A stretch of 64,000 nucleotides of DNA from Escallonia rubra. Taxonomy: Eukaryota > Streptophyta > Magnoliopsida > Escalloniales > Escalloniaceae. Shown here in pieces: positions 11,442 through 23,120 of this stretch. The translations under genes were made by a program, and so were the position numbers. Below the pieces are notes generated by a model. The model saw only the letters and a program-made list of their open reading frames with translations, was not told where the DNA came from and did not search any database. Every line of letters starts with the position of its first letter. Position 1 is the stretch's first letter. The stretch is taken from the NCBI GenBank assembly GCA_033065855.1, contig JAVXUO010002027.1:1-64000 (forward strand), in the 5' to 3' direction.

Positions 11442-12527
11442 GAAGAAGAATACATACCTCTGAACCTTAACAAGAAGAATTAGGTTCAAGTGCTAGCAGA
11501 GTAGATCAATGATTTCCATGTCCCAACTGAAATCATAAACAATAGTCGAGACACGAATGCTGCCCCAACGCGCTCCGATGCTGGTACTTCGACCAATTTG
11601 GTGCACCTGTACTTCGTAGCTCCTTGATATAACGCTCAAACTATTGACACTTCTAACCTTAACAGAATACATAAACCATCCTCAATTTCTCTTCAGAAGC
11701 GTTCTTCATTACCATATGTTCTCTCTAGACTTTGTGTCATTTGAAAAGCGAGGCAATGTTCTCTGTAGAACCAATTCTTTTAAGATTTATATCTCAGATT
11801 GAAAATTAATTGGAATTCAATTCGTTCTTTTTGTCTGGAAAAAGGAAAAATCACATAATTCCTAACTATGGAATTGATTCCTTCAGGAATTGGATTTAGA
11901 ATTCAGCTTATTTTCTTTTGTTTGGAACACAGGGGATCTCAAATCACATACTTCCTATTTTGTGTTTGAATAACAGAGGAAATGAAAATGTTATTAATTT
12001 TTAGACAATCATATCATCAGCTTATGGTGGAAAAACAAACCACGGTAAGTAGTTTCACGTGTGCTATTTGCAAGACATGGTGGTGGTGGTGGTGGTGGTA
12101 GCACATGGTGGTGTGCCAACTCTATTCTTTTCCTTGCATACCTTTCAGAGATCCCTTAATGCCTTATTTATTTTTCACGATTTTGCCACGTCCATGTGTT
12201 CATCTTTACCTTGCTCTTTTCCTCTCTATTTTGCCTCCACACAACAAGAGCTTCTTTTACTCCCTTTCTCAAGGGTCGTATATTAAATTTTGTTGCCGTA
12301 CAGTACAGTTGATGGAAACTCACGTCAGAACCATCTCACATGGAAGCAATGTACTATACTGTATTGCTTTCTATACAAGTGTAAGGATAGTATTGACATT
12401 TTTAAGATATACATTGATGACTTCAGCAAAAAAGTACACTTTTTTAAGGGGTCAACGACGATGGACATGACTGATACCCTTTCAAAGTTATTGGTGACGA
12501 TTTGTTACGTTTTGAAACTTAGTATTC
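11442..12527. other. intergenic DNA, no gene seen
   Basis: May include the first untranslated exon and promoter of the L18 gene on the minus strand. A (GGT)n tract lies at 12077-12099. The plus-strand frames across 12059-12670 run through AT and simple repeats and show no motif. Confidence 0.35.
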
Positions 12528-12535
12528 TTGACTGT

Positions 12536-12666
12536 CTAAGTAGCACAGACACGGACACCATGTTCAACACCGACCGGGACACCGGACACCCCAATTTCCA
12601 AAAAATCAGATTTTGGACACCGCAGGACACCGCAGATTTTTTATATATATATATATATAACCGCTG

Positions 12667-12703
<37 letters not shown>

Positions 12704-14230
12704 ATTAAATATCAAATACATTCTACATCTAAAATAGTAAACAATAATCAATAATCACAATACAAGCAACTCAAATAAAAGTCATACTCAAAATTTAAAT
12801 GCAATATAGTACAAAAAAACATAGCACATAACATAACAAAGTACTTCACTACTCAACTTTTACTAAGTCGTGCAAACAGGTAACAGATACAGGGAAAGCG
12901 CCCTCTTCTTCATCGCCCAAACAGAAACAGAAAGAGAAACAGGGAACTCTTGCAAAGTCATAAGAAATTACTTAACTCTTACAAAGTCACACAACTATTA
13001 TCTCTTTCCTTCGACCAGGGCTCAATCTACATCAATAGTGTCATCTTCGAATGTAGCGAAACGAGAGAGATGAGAGAGAAAGAAGGAGACCTCGGTAAAG
13101 AAGAAAAAAAGAAATAGATGAGAGAGAAAGACGAAGGTACCTGTTGCTGGAATCCGGCGACGGCGGCGAGATCCTCCGGCGATCAGTTTGGGTGGGTCGT
13201 CTGCTTCGTTCTCTTCCTTGACGCCGTAAGAAGACGACACATAAGACAACGGTAACAGGTCGATCTAATTTGGGGGTTCCTAAAAGTTTATTTCTAAAAG
13301 AGCTCCAAAATTATTAAAACCCCCAAAATAAGTTTAAAATTTTGTATTTTGGTCTCACGTGTTCCAACACTTTTTCACGAAGTGTCAAAGACGAAGACTT
13401 ACGAGGCGATGAATGTGTAAAATTTTTAAATTTATACGTTTGTCATATTCTTTTTCAGTTTTTATTTTATGTTTTTATTTTCATGATTTTCGTATTCAGC
13501 TATAAAATACGTTCTTGTACTTTTATCATTTTTACCAAAAAAAAATTAGTTACTTTTTCTTATATTGGGTGAAAGTTTTTTGTCACTGTTTGAGTAATTT
13601 AACCCAAAACGAAAATATAAAATGGTAAAAGTACACAAAACAATATTTTTTATCATCATTGCAAAAACAGAAAACAAATATTGTAAATGTACAGGCCTAA
13701 ATTTTAATTAACTAACTCTCTACATTTATAAGAGATAATTTTAGAGACTTAGAAGAACTCTAGAAAGGTAGAGAGACTTGTAAATATCTAGATAATATTG
13801 TATATAACTCTAGAGACGGAATATAGACTGTAGAATAAAATGTATCTCCACCGTCCGTTGAAGAGGTGGAGTAGTATAAATAGTTAAGGCCTCACTTAGC
13901 CAAGGCATAGAGTGATCCAAGCACTGTATCGTTCTCCAAGCAATATAGTGTATATCATTCTCCAAAACTCTCGTTTTCCTTTATTCATTTGCCTTTAACA
14001 TCACCCAGCCCAAGGGATAGGTTGATTTAACGTGCAAACGGAGGCTTGATTTAGTTAAGTGCCGCGCGGTCGACTTATAGAAGCCTTTAGTGCCATGACA
14101 TGTAGTATTTCGAAAAAAAAAAAAAAACAGACACCGTAGAGAGGTGTCTGATACGTGTCCGGAAGTATCAAGGTGTCGGTAAGTATCGGACACCATACCT
14201 CGCTCCATATGAGGTGTCGGTGCTTCCTAG
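12536..14230. mobile_element. hAT-type DNA transposon, 1.7 kb, TSD TTGA(C/T)TGT
   Basis: The left end CTAAGTAGCACAGACACGGA and the right end, read inwards CTAGGAAGCACCGACACC, form an inverted repeat. TTGACTGT (12528-12535) and TTGATTGT (14231-14238) flank it, a near-perfect 8 bp duplication. Sub-terminal GGACACC/GGTGTCC motifs recur, as is common where hAT transposase binds. A short GC-rich stretch at 13140-13250 resembles a captured or promoter-proximal exon. Around 13873 GTATAAATAG lies in a 200-base AT-rich block that may be a further insertion. No transposase is left. Confidence 0.75.
12640..12700. repeat. (TA)n microsatellite inside the hAT element
   Basis: Two AT dinucleotide tracts are separated by a short CCGCTGATTTT interruption. 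Confidence 0.9.
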
Positions 14231-14238
14231 TTGATTGT

Positions 14239-15388
14239 AATTTCACTGTAACCTCAGAAATCTGGTTATAATAAATTAACGATATCCACTTTGAACAATT
14301 TGACTGGCGTATGAAGAAACCAAAAAAAAAATTGATTTCATAAATTGAATGAAACCCACAACGAAGCACAGACAATGATTAAGCAATGGACCATCCATGT
14401 TCTGGCTATTCAACCCACTAAAATGATTCATGAAAATTCAACACAGTAAAGACATCAAAGACTACATGGTTTGTATTACACAAGTACGAATAGCCTTATA
14501 CACCTCCATACTCAGAAAACGAACAAGAGAAGTCCAAGCATTAGCAAAAAAGAAATTGGCATAAAATTAGAATCTAGATAGTATTGGACCTGTAACGAGA
14601 GCAGGATGACTGATGTCTCTGTGAAGCGTCACTGCACCAGTCGTCAGTCGGGTGCAGTATGGTCTCCGGTATCCTGCGATCCTCGTGTGTTAAATCGCTA
14701 AGTAGCCATTTTGGGTGGTGGCGGAGCAGTGGTACGGCAGAACGAGCCGTAGCCCGGGCAGGGAGAACTGGATTAATGTACGACATTTTATTGGGCCCTG
14801 GTTGGCCCAGTCCCAAGTCGAGTGATCCATCTACTTCGTTCCCCTTTTGGTCCACAAGAAGCTACTTGGGCTTGGATTACGCAATGGACGCCCTTCACAT
14901 CACCCAATCCTGGTGACGAAAATCGAAGTCGCTTCGTATAACTTTACGAAATTTTACATCCTAGTTTCAACGATAAGGAAAATGCAAATCGGGTGGATTT
15001 ATTTTTGCACTTTAGATTACTATCAAGCGATGCACTATAGGCACAAAGAACACCCGGGGGGAGGGGGGTGTTGAAAAGGTGACAGTTGCAATAGTTATAA
15101 AACTTTTTAGTGTCGAGTTGCTTGTAGTAAACATTAGCGTGCTTAGAACATAGTGAAAAATAATCTACATTGCCAATGGGGCAATTTCAAAAAAGAAAAC
15201 ATTAATTGTTCAAAAAATATTGAAGTGTGGTATATAATAAATGAAAATTTTAATCGATATAGACGCTACTTCATTGCTAAGATAAGTATTTTGGAAGATA
15301 GTGTCTTTTAAGATAAGTATTCTAGCTGTTACTATTGGTAATGTAAGGGATTGTCTGGTAAAATTAAAATTTACATGCTGAAAACTTT
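14239..15388. other. intergenic DNA with an unassigned GC-richer patch
   Basis: At 14574-14916 both strands are open for 85 to 93 codons and the base composition rises. I recognise no protein motif in any frame, and the patch could equally be a piece of an old repeat. The rest is AT-rich without features. Confidence 0.35.
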
Positions 15389-16119
15389 AAGTGTGATGCC
15401 AAGGAAAGTGGGTTCGTACTTACGTGGAGGTGCCACAAAGGCTGCAGTCCGTGTCAGCTTCCAAGTATGCAAAGTGAGAGACAGCAAGGGTGGAACAAGG
15501 GCAGAGACCAAGGGCTTCCCAGACAGAGCTTGAGGGTGGCAGTGCTGCGAGGGCGATAGCGCGGGATGAATATACGACGACAGTCACAGTCCGATGCTTA
15601 GGTCCAAAGTCAGGGTCTTGTATGTTTCTCTCTCTAGGATTCTAGAGTGAGAAAGTGAAATATGTTCTGAAAATGTCCAACTGTTCATCCTAATGAATTC
15701 TCAAGACCTCTATTTATAGAGATTGAGATGATGATGTCATTAACCGACACGTGGCGCTCCCCGGGAGTGACACGTCACCAGGGGGTCCACGAGTGCCGGT
15801 GCTCCATGGACTGTCAGATCGCATATTCAACCGGCCTGCTCCTCACAGCGTCGCTCTGTCTGTCTGGAAAGACTGGCTCCCACCGCATCGGTGTGGCCAG
15901 AGAACCCCCTTGATCTAGCCTCCAATCCAAGCCCTTGCGGAGTCCCACAGGCCTGGCAGCGGTGGGGAAGACCCGACGCCCAACTGCCAGGTGAACTAGG
16001 CGCGATGCCCTCCGAAGACCTGCTCCCGTCTCGAAGTGACCCGGGGGTCATAGTCCCTAGGGGTGCCGACGCAAGCCCCCAGTGCCGGAGCACGTAGGCC
16101 AGTCACGCAGGCACCCTGA

Positions 16120-16940
16120 CGGAGATAGTGTCCCGGAGGAGTCGTCTATTCCGCAGGCCAAGGTAGCATCCCGGAGGAGCCGTCTACCCGGCCGGCCAAG
16201 GTAGCATCCCGGAGGAGCCGTCTACCTGGCGGAAGGGGAGTTGAAGAGCTCCCTGGCAGAGATAGTGTCCCGGAGGAGTCGCCTATCCCTGCGGGTGAGT
16301 CCTTATGCCGGAGCACTCGGAGCATGTCAAGGTAGCATCCCGGAGGAGCCGTCTACCCGACTGGCCGAGGTAGCATCCCGGAGGAGCCGTCTACCTGGCG
16401 GAAGGGGAGTTGAAGAGCTCCCTGGCAGAGATAGTGTCCCGGAGGAGTCGCCTATCCCCGCGGGTGAGTCCTTATGCCGGAGCACTCGGAGCATGTCAAG
16501 GTAGCATCCCGGAGGAGCCGTCTACCCGACTGGCCGAGGTAGCATCCCGGAGGAGCCGTCTACCTGGCGGAAGGGGAGTTGAAGAGCTCCCTGGCAGAGA
16601 TAGTGTCCCGGAGGAGTCGCCTATCCCCGCGGGTGAGTCCTTATGCCGGAGCACTCGGAGCATGTCAAGGTAGCATCCCGGAGGAGCCGTCTACCCGACT
16701 GGCCGAGGTAGCATCCCGGAGGAGCCGTCTACCTGGCGGAAGGGGAGTTGAAGAGCTCCCTGGCAGAGATAGTGTCCCGGAGGAGTCGCCTATCCCCGCG
16801 GGTGAGTCCTTGTGCCGGAGCACTCGGAGCATGTCAAGGTAGCATCCCGGAGGAGCCGTCTACCTGGCGGAAGGGGAGTTGAAGAGCTCCCTGGCAGAGA
16901 TAGTGTCCCGGAGGAGTCGCCTATCCCCGCGGATGATGTA
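16120..16940. repeat. 169 bp tandem array inside solo LTR copy A
   Basis: The unit contains AGATAGTGTCCCGGAGGAGT and two copies of AGGTAGCATCCCGGAGGAGC. Starts at about 16258, 16427, 16596 and 16765 are exactly 169 bases apart, followed by a shortened unit of about 133 bases. The core GCATCCCGGAGGAGCCGTCT also repeats within each unit. Several neighbouring copies are almost identical, so the array has been homogenised recently relative to the LTR. Confidence 0.95.
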
Positions 16941-17404
16941 CACTCCGGAGAGTGGGTTGAAGCATGTTCCATGACCAAGGCAAGGTGCGCATGGTGTGAT
17001 GAATGAGTGTGGTGCCCGGGGGCATGATGATATGATTGTGGCGCATGGGCGCGATGAAGTGAGTAAGGTGCCAGGAGCACGTCTATGTCAATGGCGCGGC
17101 GCATGGGCGCGACGGAGTGCGTAAGGTGCCGGGGGCATGCTTGTGTCAATGGTGGCGCATGGGCGCGACAGAGTGTGTAAGGTGCCGGGGGCACGTTGGT
17201 GTCAATGGTGGCGCATGGGCGCGACAAAGTGCTTATGGTGCCGGGGGCACGGTAGTGTGACAGAGAGCCTGGAGGCACGGCTGTATCAGCGGCGCGGCGC
17301 ACGGGCGCGGCGGAGTGTTGGAGTGTGACGCCCGGACGTCGGTGACGGGGGTCACGGAGACGACGTCCGGGCGACGGATGATGAGCGTCGTGGAGTTGTG
17401 TCTG

Positions 17405-17500
17405 GGCGACGGGGTCGCGGAGTTGTGTCCGGGCGACGGGGTCGCGGAGTTGTGTCCGGGCGACGGGGTCGCGGAGTTGTGTCCGGGCGACGGGGGTCGC
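17405..17500. repeat. 27 bp tandem repeat inside solo LTR copy A
   Basis: About four copies of a unit containing GGGCGACGGGGTCGCGGAGT. A longer imperfect pair containing GATGCACGACGGACGTCGCG follows at 17530-17640. Confidence 0.9.
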
Positions 17501-17728
17501 GGAGTTGATGGACGACGGACGTCGTGAAGTTGATGTACGAACGTCCGTAAGGTGATGCACGACGGACGTCGCGAGGTTGATGTACGAACGTCCGTAAGGT
17601 GATGCACGACGGACGTCGCGAGGTTGATGTCCGGATGATGGGCGAAGGGCGTCGCGAAGGATGCAAGGCCTCTTGAAGAGAAGTGAAGGTGCTAAGGATA
17701 GAGGCCAAAGGCCAACCCTTCGGGGAAG

Positions 17729-17820
17729 GCCGAGGCCGACCCCAAGGGGGAGGCCAAGGCCGAGGCCGACCCCAAGGGGGAGGCCAAGGCCGAGGCCGAC
17801 CCCAAGGGGAAGGCCAAGGC
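17729..17820. repeat. 30 bp tandem repeat inside solo LTR copy A
   Basis: Three copies of a 30-base unit with core CGAGGCCGACCCCAAGGGGG start at 17731, 17761 and 17791. Confidence 0.9.
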
Positions 17821-18037
17821 CAAGGCCAACTTCCTTGGGCAAGTGTCATGGCGCGTCGTTGGGCGACAGGCGAAGTGCGACGGTCGAAGTGTCATGAGGC
17901 TTGGTCACGTTACTTGAGCGTGCATGCTTTGACCGGTTGTGAGCGTTGAAAATGTATGTTGCTTGTGCGGACGTGTCATGCAAAATGGGACCGTAGTGGG
18001 CCTTTGGGTGTGACCAGAATAGGTTGGAAACAAAGTG

Positions 18038-19089
18038 TTAATAAAATTGAAATTTTTAAATGGTTGATTGTCACCACTAAAAAATGAGCTAACATGTTTG
18101 ATAAACCAAACACAATGTCTGAAAATTGTTCCATTTTAACAGAAATATTCACGCAGTATAATTTCTTATTGGCAAAATTGTGTTAGATGTGATAGTTGCG
18201 AAAAAGGTGTTGTTATAATGGTGGTAGTGGTGCGTGAAGATGTGATGTTGGTAATTATTATGGTAATGGCAGAGGCGACATGACGACCATGGTGGCGGTC
18301 GTAGTGTGGTGAAAATGGAGATAGTTTTGGCAAATGTGGAGTTGGTGGTGGCGGTGTCCTTGTGGTGGCGATTGCTATGGTGTTGGTGGTGGCCCTAGTG
18401 GTAGTCTTGGCGACGGCTAAGTCGTGGTAATTATGGTGGTGGCAACAAAAGGGAGATGGGTCTAGTATGCTGAGATGGTGTTGCCAGCAAATTTGTTGTG
18501 GTCGCATCATGGTGATAATTGTTCATTTTATATAAAATTGTATTCAATAACTTTGGACCATCTCACTTAAAATTAAGTGATAAGAACTAAGTAACCTCAT
18601 CATTAGTTATAATTTTGAACTATGTTTGTCGATAATTTATGTTTTAAGTGATACATGGTCCAAGGCCATCAAATGTACTTAGTTAAAAATTATTGAAGTT
18701 TTTTTATTTTAAGTATTCAATTGCGTTACCGAACACACCATATGTAGAATGTTTTTGTATTTTTGAAAAGTAGGGTTGTATCTGCTCGTTGGGAAGGGTG
18801 TGGGGGGGGGGGGGGGGGGGGGTTGTTGGAGATGGCAAGGGAGGTGGGGTAATAAATAGCAAAGGATAAATTTTGACAGCTAAACAAATCGTACATAGAG
18901 AGATAAATACAACCATTCACATAGCTATAATGTCACTAAATTGGTGGAATTGTTGTTAACACTTTTAAAGAAAAACCTTAACCGTATTATATTAATATCG
19001 CTAAAACAAAATAATTAAAATTTAGTGATCGTTAATTATCATTATATAAGATTAAGCTTATTCGACAAAGTTAAAAAAAAGTTTTAATA
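18038..19089. other. intergenic DNA with GGT-rich block and poly-G run
   Basis: 18190-18510 is rich in GGTGG and GTGATG motifs on the plus strand, like the CCACC-rich interiors of the transposon-like segments near 37 and 55 kb. A G21 run lies at 18802-18822. From about 18925 to 19070 a piece resembling the Mutator-type MITE occurs (TTAGTGATCGTTAATTATC). No gene is seen. Confidence 0.4.
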
Positions 19090-19610
19090 AGCAAGTCTCC
19101 TAAAGATGGACAATCGTATCTACCTAGGAACTCCAACCCAGTTGGCCCAAAACAACACACGACTTTTGAATTCAAACTAAACCGCACGCTCGGCTCATCA
19201 CCACTCCTTTTGCTGCTGCTGCTGCTGCTGCTTCTTCTTCTGAATCAGCAGCTTGGCGTCCAACACGCAACACAAACGTGAATCTCTTACACTGTACTGC
19301 CTCCTGGTGCTGCCTCTCTCTCTCTCTCTCTCTGCGCTACACAAACCAGTTTTCCAACAATGCCGAAAGGCTAAGAAATCATTTCACTGCCATCAGTTCC
19401 CTTGGTCAAAAGTCATAAGCATTCAACGAGGGATTGAGACTTTTGAGCTCTGGGCATTTAGTGAAGTGAAGGGCCTCACCTCATCACTCGTAATTATTTA
19501 CCTCTCTTTTAACCTCCTTGGGTTAAACTGGTGATCGTACATGTGATCATTTTTAGCTAACATGAGGATAAGGACTACATGCTTGCCCATAAATGCAGCA
19601 ACAACCTCCT
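19090..19610. promoter_or_regulatory. duplicated upstream block of MIR164 copy 1
   Basis: This block matches 24208-24740 in order: AAGATGG(A)CAATC...ATCTACCTAGG, GTCCAACACGCAAC, AAACGTG with CTTACACTG, AAAAGTCAT and GAGACTTTTGAGCT with TGGGCATT. It lies about 1.3-1.9 kb upstream of the microRNA. Retention in both copies while intervening sequence has diverged suggests constraint. A role as upstream control region is inferred. Confidence 0.6.
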
Positions 19611-20599
19611 TCTAGAGAACTTATCGTTTTCTGTTTCAGTAGCTTTCTTCAAAACTTCAAATTCACCGACCCATCTTATTTAAATCCAACCTGCTCCTTT
19701 TTATCCGATTCAATAAAGGTCAATCCATTTACTTTTTAAATTCCATTTGTTTAAAATAGTTTCATTTTTTAAAAGAAATTTTTTTTCTTCGTTGCGGTTG
19801 GCAACGGAGGTGGCTGCAAGAGTTGGATGGCGGCAGTGGCTGCTAGAATTGGCCGAAGTGAATGTCAGGAGCTGTCAAAGTTCACCGGAGGCGGTAACTG
19901 TCAGAATTGGATTGTTGTGGTTGGCGGTGGTAACTGCCAGTGATGACTTCAGAAGTTGTCGGAGGCAAGTGGTGATAAGCGAAGACTGTCAACTGTTGGC
20001 TTGTTTGAGCTGTGTGAGAGAGCGTGAAAGGAAGAAAACACATGCATATGAGCTAATTAGGTTTTGGCAAGATATTTGTGTTAAGTTGGAGATGGAAAAA
20101 ATTAAAAGGCTGCCGCAATTAGATCTTCGTTCGTTCCAAGTCATTTAGGACTTTCCAGAATAACTATCATGTGAGCGGGACACATTGGGGCTCGAATTAG
20201 GCTTTCAAGTTGCCAACCCATTTTGTAGGGACTATATGTGCATGATAACACATATTTTCAATGGAAAAAAGGTTAAAGAAATAGACAACTTGTTAGTTTA
20301 TTTTTTGGTTTTAAGCTGAAGGTGTCCAAAACTCATCAATCCAACTACATTTTATTATTAGGGATAATAATACAGTACATGACAATATGACCTCCACACG
20401 TTCTTTGAAAGAAGAAAAATGTAATCAAATCTTAAGTTGAGATGTGTGGTGTTATGCCTAAGCAAAACTAAGCCCACAAGCATAAACTGAACACCCTGGT
20501 CGTTGGGCCCACAGTTAGATGGCTCACACTTGATTGGTGAGTCGTTGGCTACGCGTTGTAAACAGAAGTATCTCTCACTGATCTTCTTCTGTTCTTCAT
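19611..20599. other. interval upstream of MIR164 copy 1, no gene seen
   Basis: A 133-codon plus-strand frame at 19747-20148 runs through GGT- and GTGGC-rich sequence of the type seen inside nearby transposons, and has no recognisable domain. Nothing else is visible. Confidence 0.4.
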
Positions 20600-20851
20600 A
20601 TCAGCATCAACTTATTTCTGGAAAACTTTGCTAATTCTCACTTTGAGTGGCGGGATTACAGAGAAATTACCACAACTTTGCCTTGCTGCAAAAACCATTT
20701 CGTCCCTTTGTTCATCAATGGTTTTCAAATCATCATTATGATGTCTACTTGATTGCTTCACCCATGGTCTCTCTAGCTCTTTAAAGAATGCCCACTCCAA
20801 GACTCCATCGCTTTATGAACTCACTTTCTCACCACTCTTCTCCATCTCTCG

Positions 20852-20860
20852 CTATAAATA
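20852..20860 (+). promoter_or_regulatory. TATA box of MIR164 copy 1
   Basis: CTATAAATA lies about 100 bases before the mature sequence, in a stretch (TTAAAGAATGCCCACTCCAA, CTCTCTAGCTC) that is also present before copy 2. The predicted start of the primary transcript is near 20885. Confidence 0.75.
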
Positions 20861-20944
20861 CACGGACACAGCCTTCTTCTTACCTTGCCATCCCTGTCTG
20901 AATTATGTCCGACAAGGGCGTATGCAATCGAATGGTTTCTAATG

Positions 20945-21075
20945 GGTGAGGTTCTCTTGTTGGAGAAGCAGGGCACGTGCAAAGCAAACTGACCTAGCTC
21001 AGCTATCAATGCTGGTGCAACGATGCGTGAGCTCTGCATATGCACGCGCTCCCCTTCTCCAACATGCGTTCCTCG
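20945..21075 (+). ncRNA. MIR164: MIR164 microRNA precursor, copy 1
   Basis: The mature miR164 lies at 20961-20981, starts TGGAGAAGCAGGGCACGT and ends GCA. It is the standard 21 nt plant sequence. The star strand at 21043-21063 reads CACGCGCTCCCC then TTCTCCAAC, and pairs with the mature arm leaving 2 nt 3' overhangs; the loop is about 60 nt. miR164 guides cleavage of mRNAs for NAC-domain factors of the CUC/NAM and ORE1 type, setting organ boundaries and ageing. The star has C where copy 2 has T, leaving an extra mismatch opposite mature position 15. A TATA box stands at a suitable distance. Copy 2 lies 4.8 kb downstream on the same strand. Confidence 0.95.
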
Positions 21076-22419
21076 TTCCTCTCGTCTCGACCAATGCATC
21101 GATCCTTGTACAGCTGACCATACCATGCTAGCGTGGGTTTGCAGTCTGGTAAGGTAAAACACTGTATCGGGCAAGTCTCTTTTACCCTCACAATCGCACA
21201 CTAGCACATTACTCATTAGTCAGAAACCTCTTTACTGGTGTTATGGCGTTAAGGGAATGCCCTGTGCCGATTTTAGCATGTTTTTTGAGTTGGAAACTGA
21301 GTCGAATATGTTCCATGTGAGGTTCGATTCTTTATATTTACATACTGATTCAGCAGAGTATCCCTCGTATAGTGCAGGGAAAGTTTGGGTGAGAAACGAC
21401 AGCTGGGCGAGAAAGGATTTACCATCTGATAATTGTAGGTGGTCCATGCCAACTCAAGGCTCCAAATGTGGTGGGAGCTAGCCTGGGTTTTCAACTTAAG
21501 AAGGGGTTACTCTGCAATCAAGAAGTATTTGGCTATTTTCTCAGTCGCGTTCGTACATATGTTTCTAAGACTTGTGCAATCCAAGGAACATTCCTGCCCT
21601 TTATCTGAAGTAATTATAAGTTTGACATATTCTCTTTCGGACTTCCGTACGTTTACTATGTTCGTTTTCTGTTTTGCAGTGATGATAATTTTTTTTTTTG
21701 GTATATTTTTATCATTTTCTATATTCGTTTTGAATGGTATTTTCAGTTTTTTTTTTCACTCAAACTTAACTCAATGTCAGAAAAAGTAACTGAATTTTTT
21801 TTGACGAAAAGGATAAAATTACATAAGCGTATTTTCTAACTGAATACGAAAATTATGAAAATAAAAACACAATATGAAAACGAATATGATAAACATACGG
21901 GCAATTTTCGATACACCCAGTAAAAATAGTTACTTCAAAAATTACACGAGGTGCGAGAAAAATAAACGACCAAACCCAGGCAATAAGTGATATTTGACCC
22001 AAACTGATATCCATATAGCAAAATAAAATACCATGGTAACTTGGCTTTAATACTCAATTTTGGTCAACTGCACAATTTTCTCTCTCACTCCATGTCACGG
22101 TTACATCATTCTAATTAATACGGAGTATCATTATTTGGTGAACCAGAGAAAGGAGGGCCTCATATACGATTGTGTTTATGTTCGGTGTCCTGTTCGGGGG
22201 AGTGGGGAGCTTTGTTTATGATTTTTTTCACACCTGCTTAATATATGAAATCCTTAAACAAATATAAAAAAAAACCTTAAAGAATAATCAGCTCCTTAAG
22301 AAAGACATAGATAGCAAGGGTTGATTGTAATACTATCTCAAGCTACTAGCTTTCAAATGAAGTAAAAGAACTTACTGCAAATAGGGTCTGAGAAAGAAGT
22401 TACAATTCTCTATATACTC
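21076..22419. other. downstream part of MIR164 copy 1 primary transcript and intergenic DNA
   Basis: The first few hundred bases are presumably within the primary transcript. The rest is AT-rich, with no supportable gene. A Stowaway-like remnant, TAATACGGAGTA, is at about 22117. Confidence 0.4.
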
Positions 22420-22695
22420 ATACTAGTGGTCGCAGTATGATTACATCGCTAAATAAATATTGTTAACATATATCAAGATTTTTAAAAATGTCAAAGATCG
22501 TATTAACAGCTATTAATTATCGCTATATGCAAAATCTTATGTATAGTAACAATTAATAGTCGTTAAATGTTTCAAGCGACTTTAACACTTGTAACAATTA
22601 TTAGCAGCATTTCGTCACTAAATAAAAGCCACTAGAAACATTTAGAGACAATTGACAAAGTAAAATTATCGCTATATGCGATCAGATTATTGCAA
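22420..22695. mobile_element. Mutator-type foldback MITE, degenerate copy
   Basis: TATAGTAACAATTAATAGTC at about 22550 with GTTAAATGTTTCAAGCGACT is mirrored by AGCCACTAGAAACATTTAG and the later TAAAATTATCGCTATATG. The arrangement matches the copies at 27 and 37 kb, but the ends are eroded and no target duplication was found. Confidence 0.5.
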
Positions 22696-23036
22696 CCAAA
22701 ATCTAAAAATTAGTTGCTCATACTTGTATGATATTTCCAAATGTACAAGACTGAAAAAGTTATTCGTAAAGAAATGTGGATTTAAGATTTAAACAGTGAC
22801 ATTACGTAAAAAGTTCTCTGTACTTGAAAACCCATAAGAACGAACATGTATAAAACCCGAATCCTTCTTAAAAAAGAAACTAGATTTGGACGGATGGACG
22901 GCTAGATCTAGTAGACAACTTAACTGAAATTATGCGAACAATAGATCGGCTCCTCACTTGTATAATCTTTCCAAAATTATTTATAAAGAAATGTGGATTT
23001 AAGATTTACAACAGTGATGATATAAAAAGTTCTCTG

Positions 23037-23037
<1 letters not shown>

Positions 23038-23074
<37 letters not shown>
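23038..23074. repeat. (TA)n microsatellite
   Basis: About 18 TA dinucleotides in a row, just before the conserved block at 23121. Confidence 0.95.
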
Positions 23075-23075
<1 letters not shown>

Positions 23076-23120
23076 CCCGCCCTCCTTAAAAAGTGCCGAC
23101 TCCATGGATACAGAGTATAG

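Larger units (their letters stand above)
15394..18032 (-). mobile_element. solo LTR (probably Ty3/gypsy-type), copy A
   Basis: Read on the minus strand it begins TGTTTCCAACC and ends CCTTGGCATCA, the TG...CA form of an LTR. The 5 bp duplication AAGTG lies on both sides (15389-15393 and 18033-18037), so this is a solo LTR left by recombination. A TATA box (CTATAAATA, minus) lies at about 15711-15719, which puts a long U3 of about 2.3 kb, rich in tandem repeats, before an R-U5 part of about 0.3 kb. No internal coding region remains. A second copy is at 47751-49841. Long open frames here, up to 350 codons, are by-products of GC-rich repeats. It is a fossil, fairly old by its divergence from copy B. 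Confidence 0.85.

Noticed and set aside
13690-13990. Possible Ty1/copia-type LTR inside the hAT element
   Set aside because: A TATA-like GTATAAATAG and the composition fit, but no TG...CA ends with matching 5 bp flanks could be found.
16120-16940. CRISPR-like regular array
   Set aside because: The 169 bp units are tandem repeats without unique spacers, inside a plant LTR.
16790-17842. 350-codon minus-strand open frame
   Set aside because: It lies wholly in the GC-rich tandem repeats of solo LTR copy A; overlapping frames on both strands are equally long and none has a protein motif.
19747-20148. 133-codon plus-strand frame
   Set aside because: GGT/GTGGC-rich repeat-like sequence, no domain, and no promoter or splice context.
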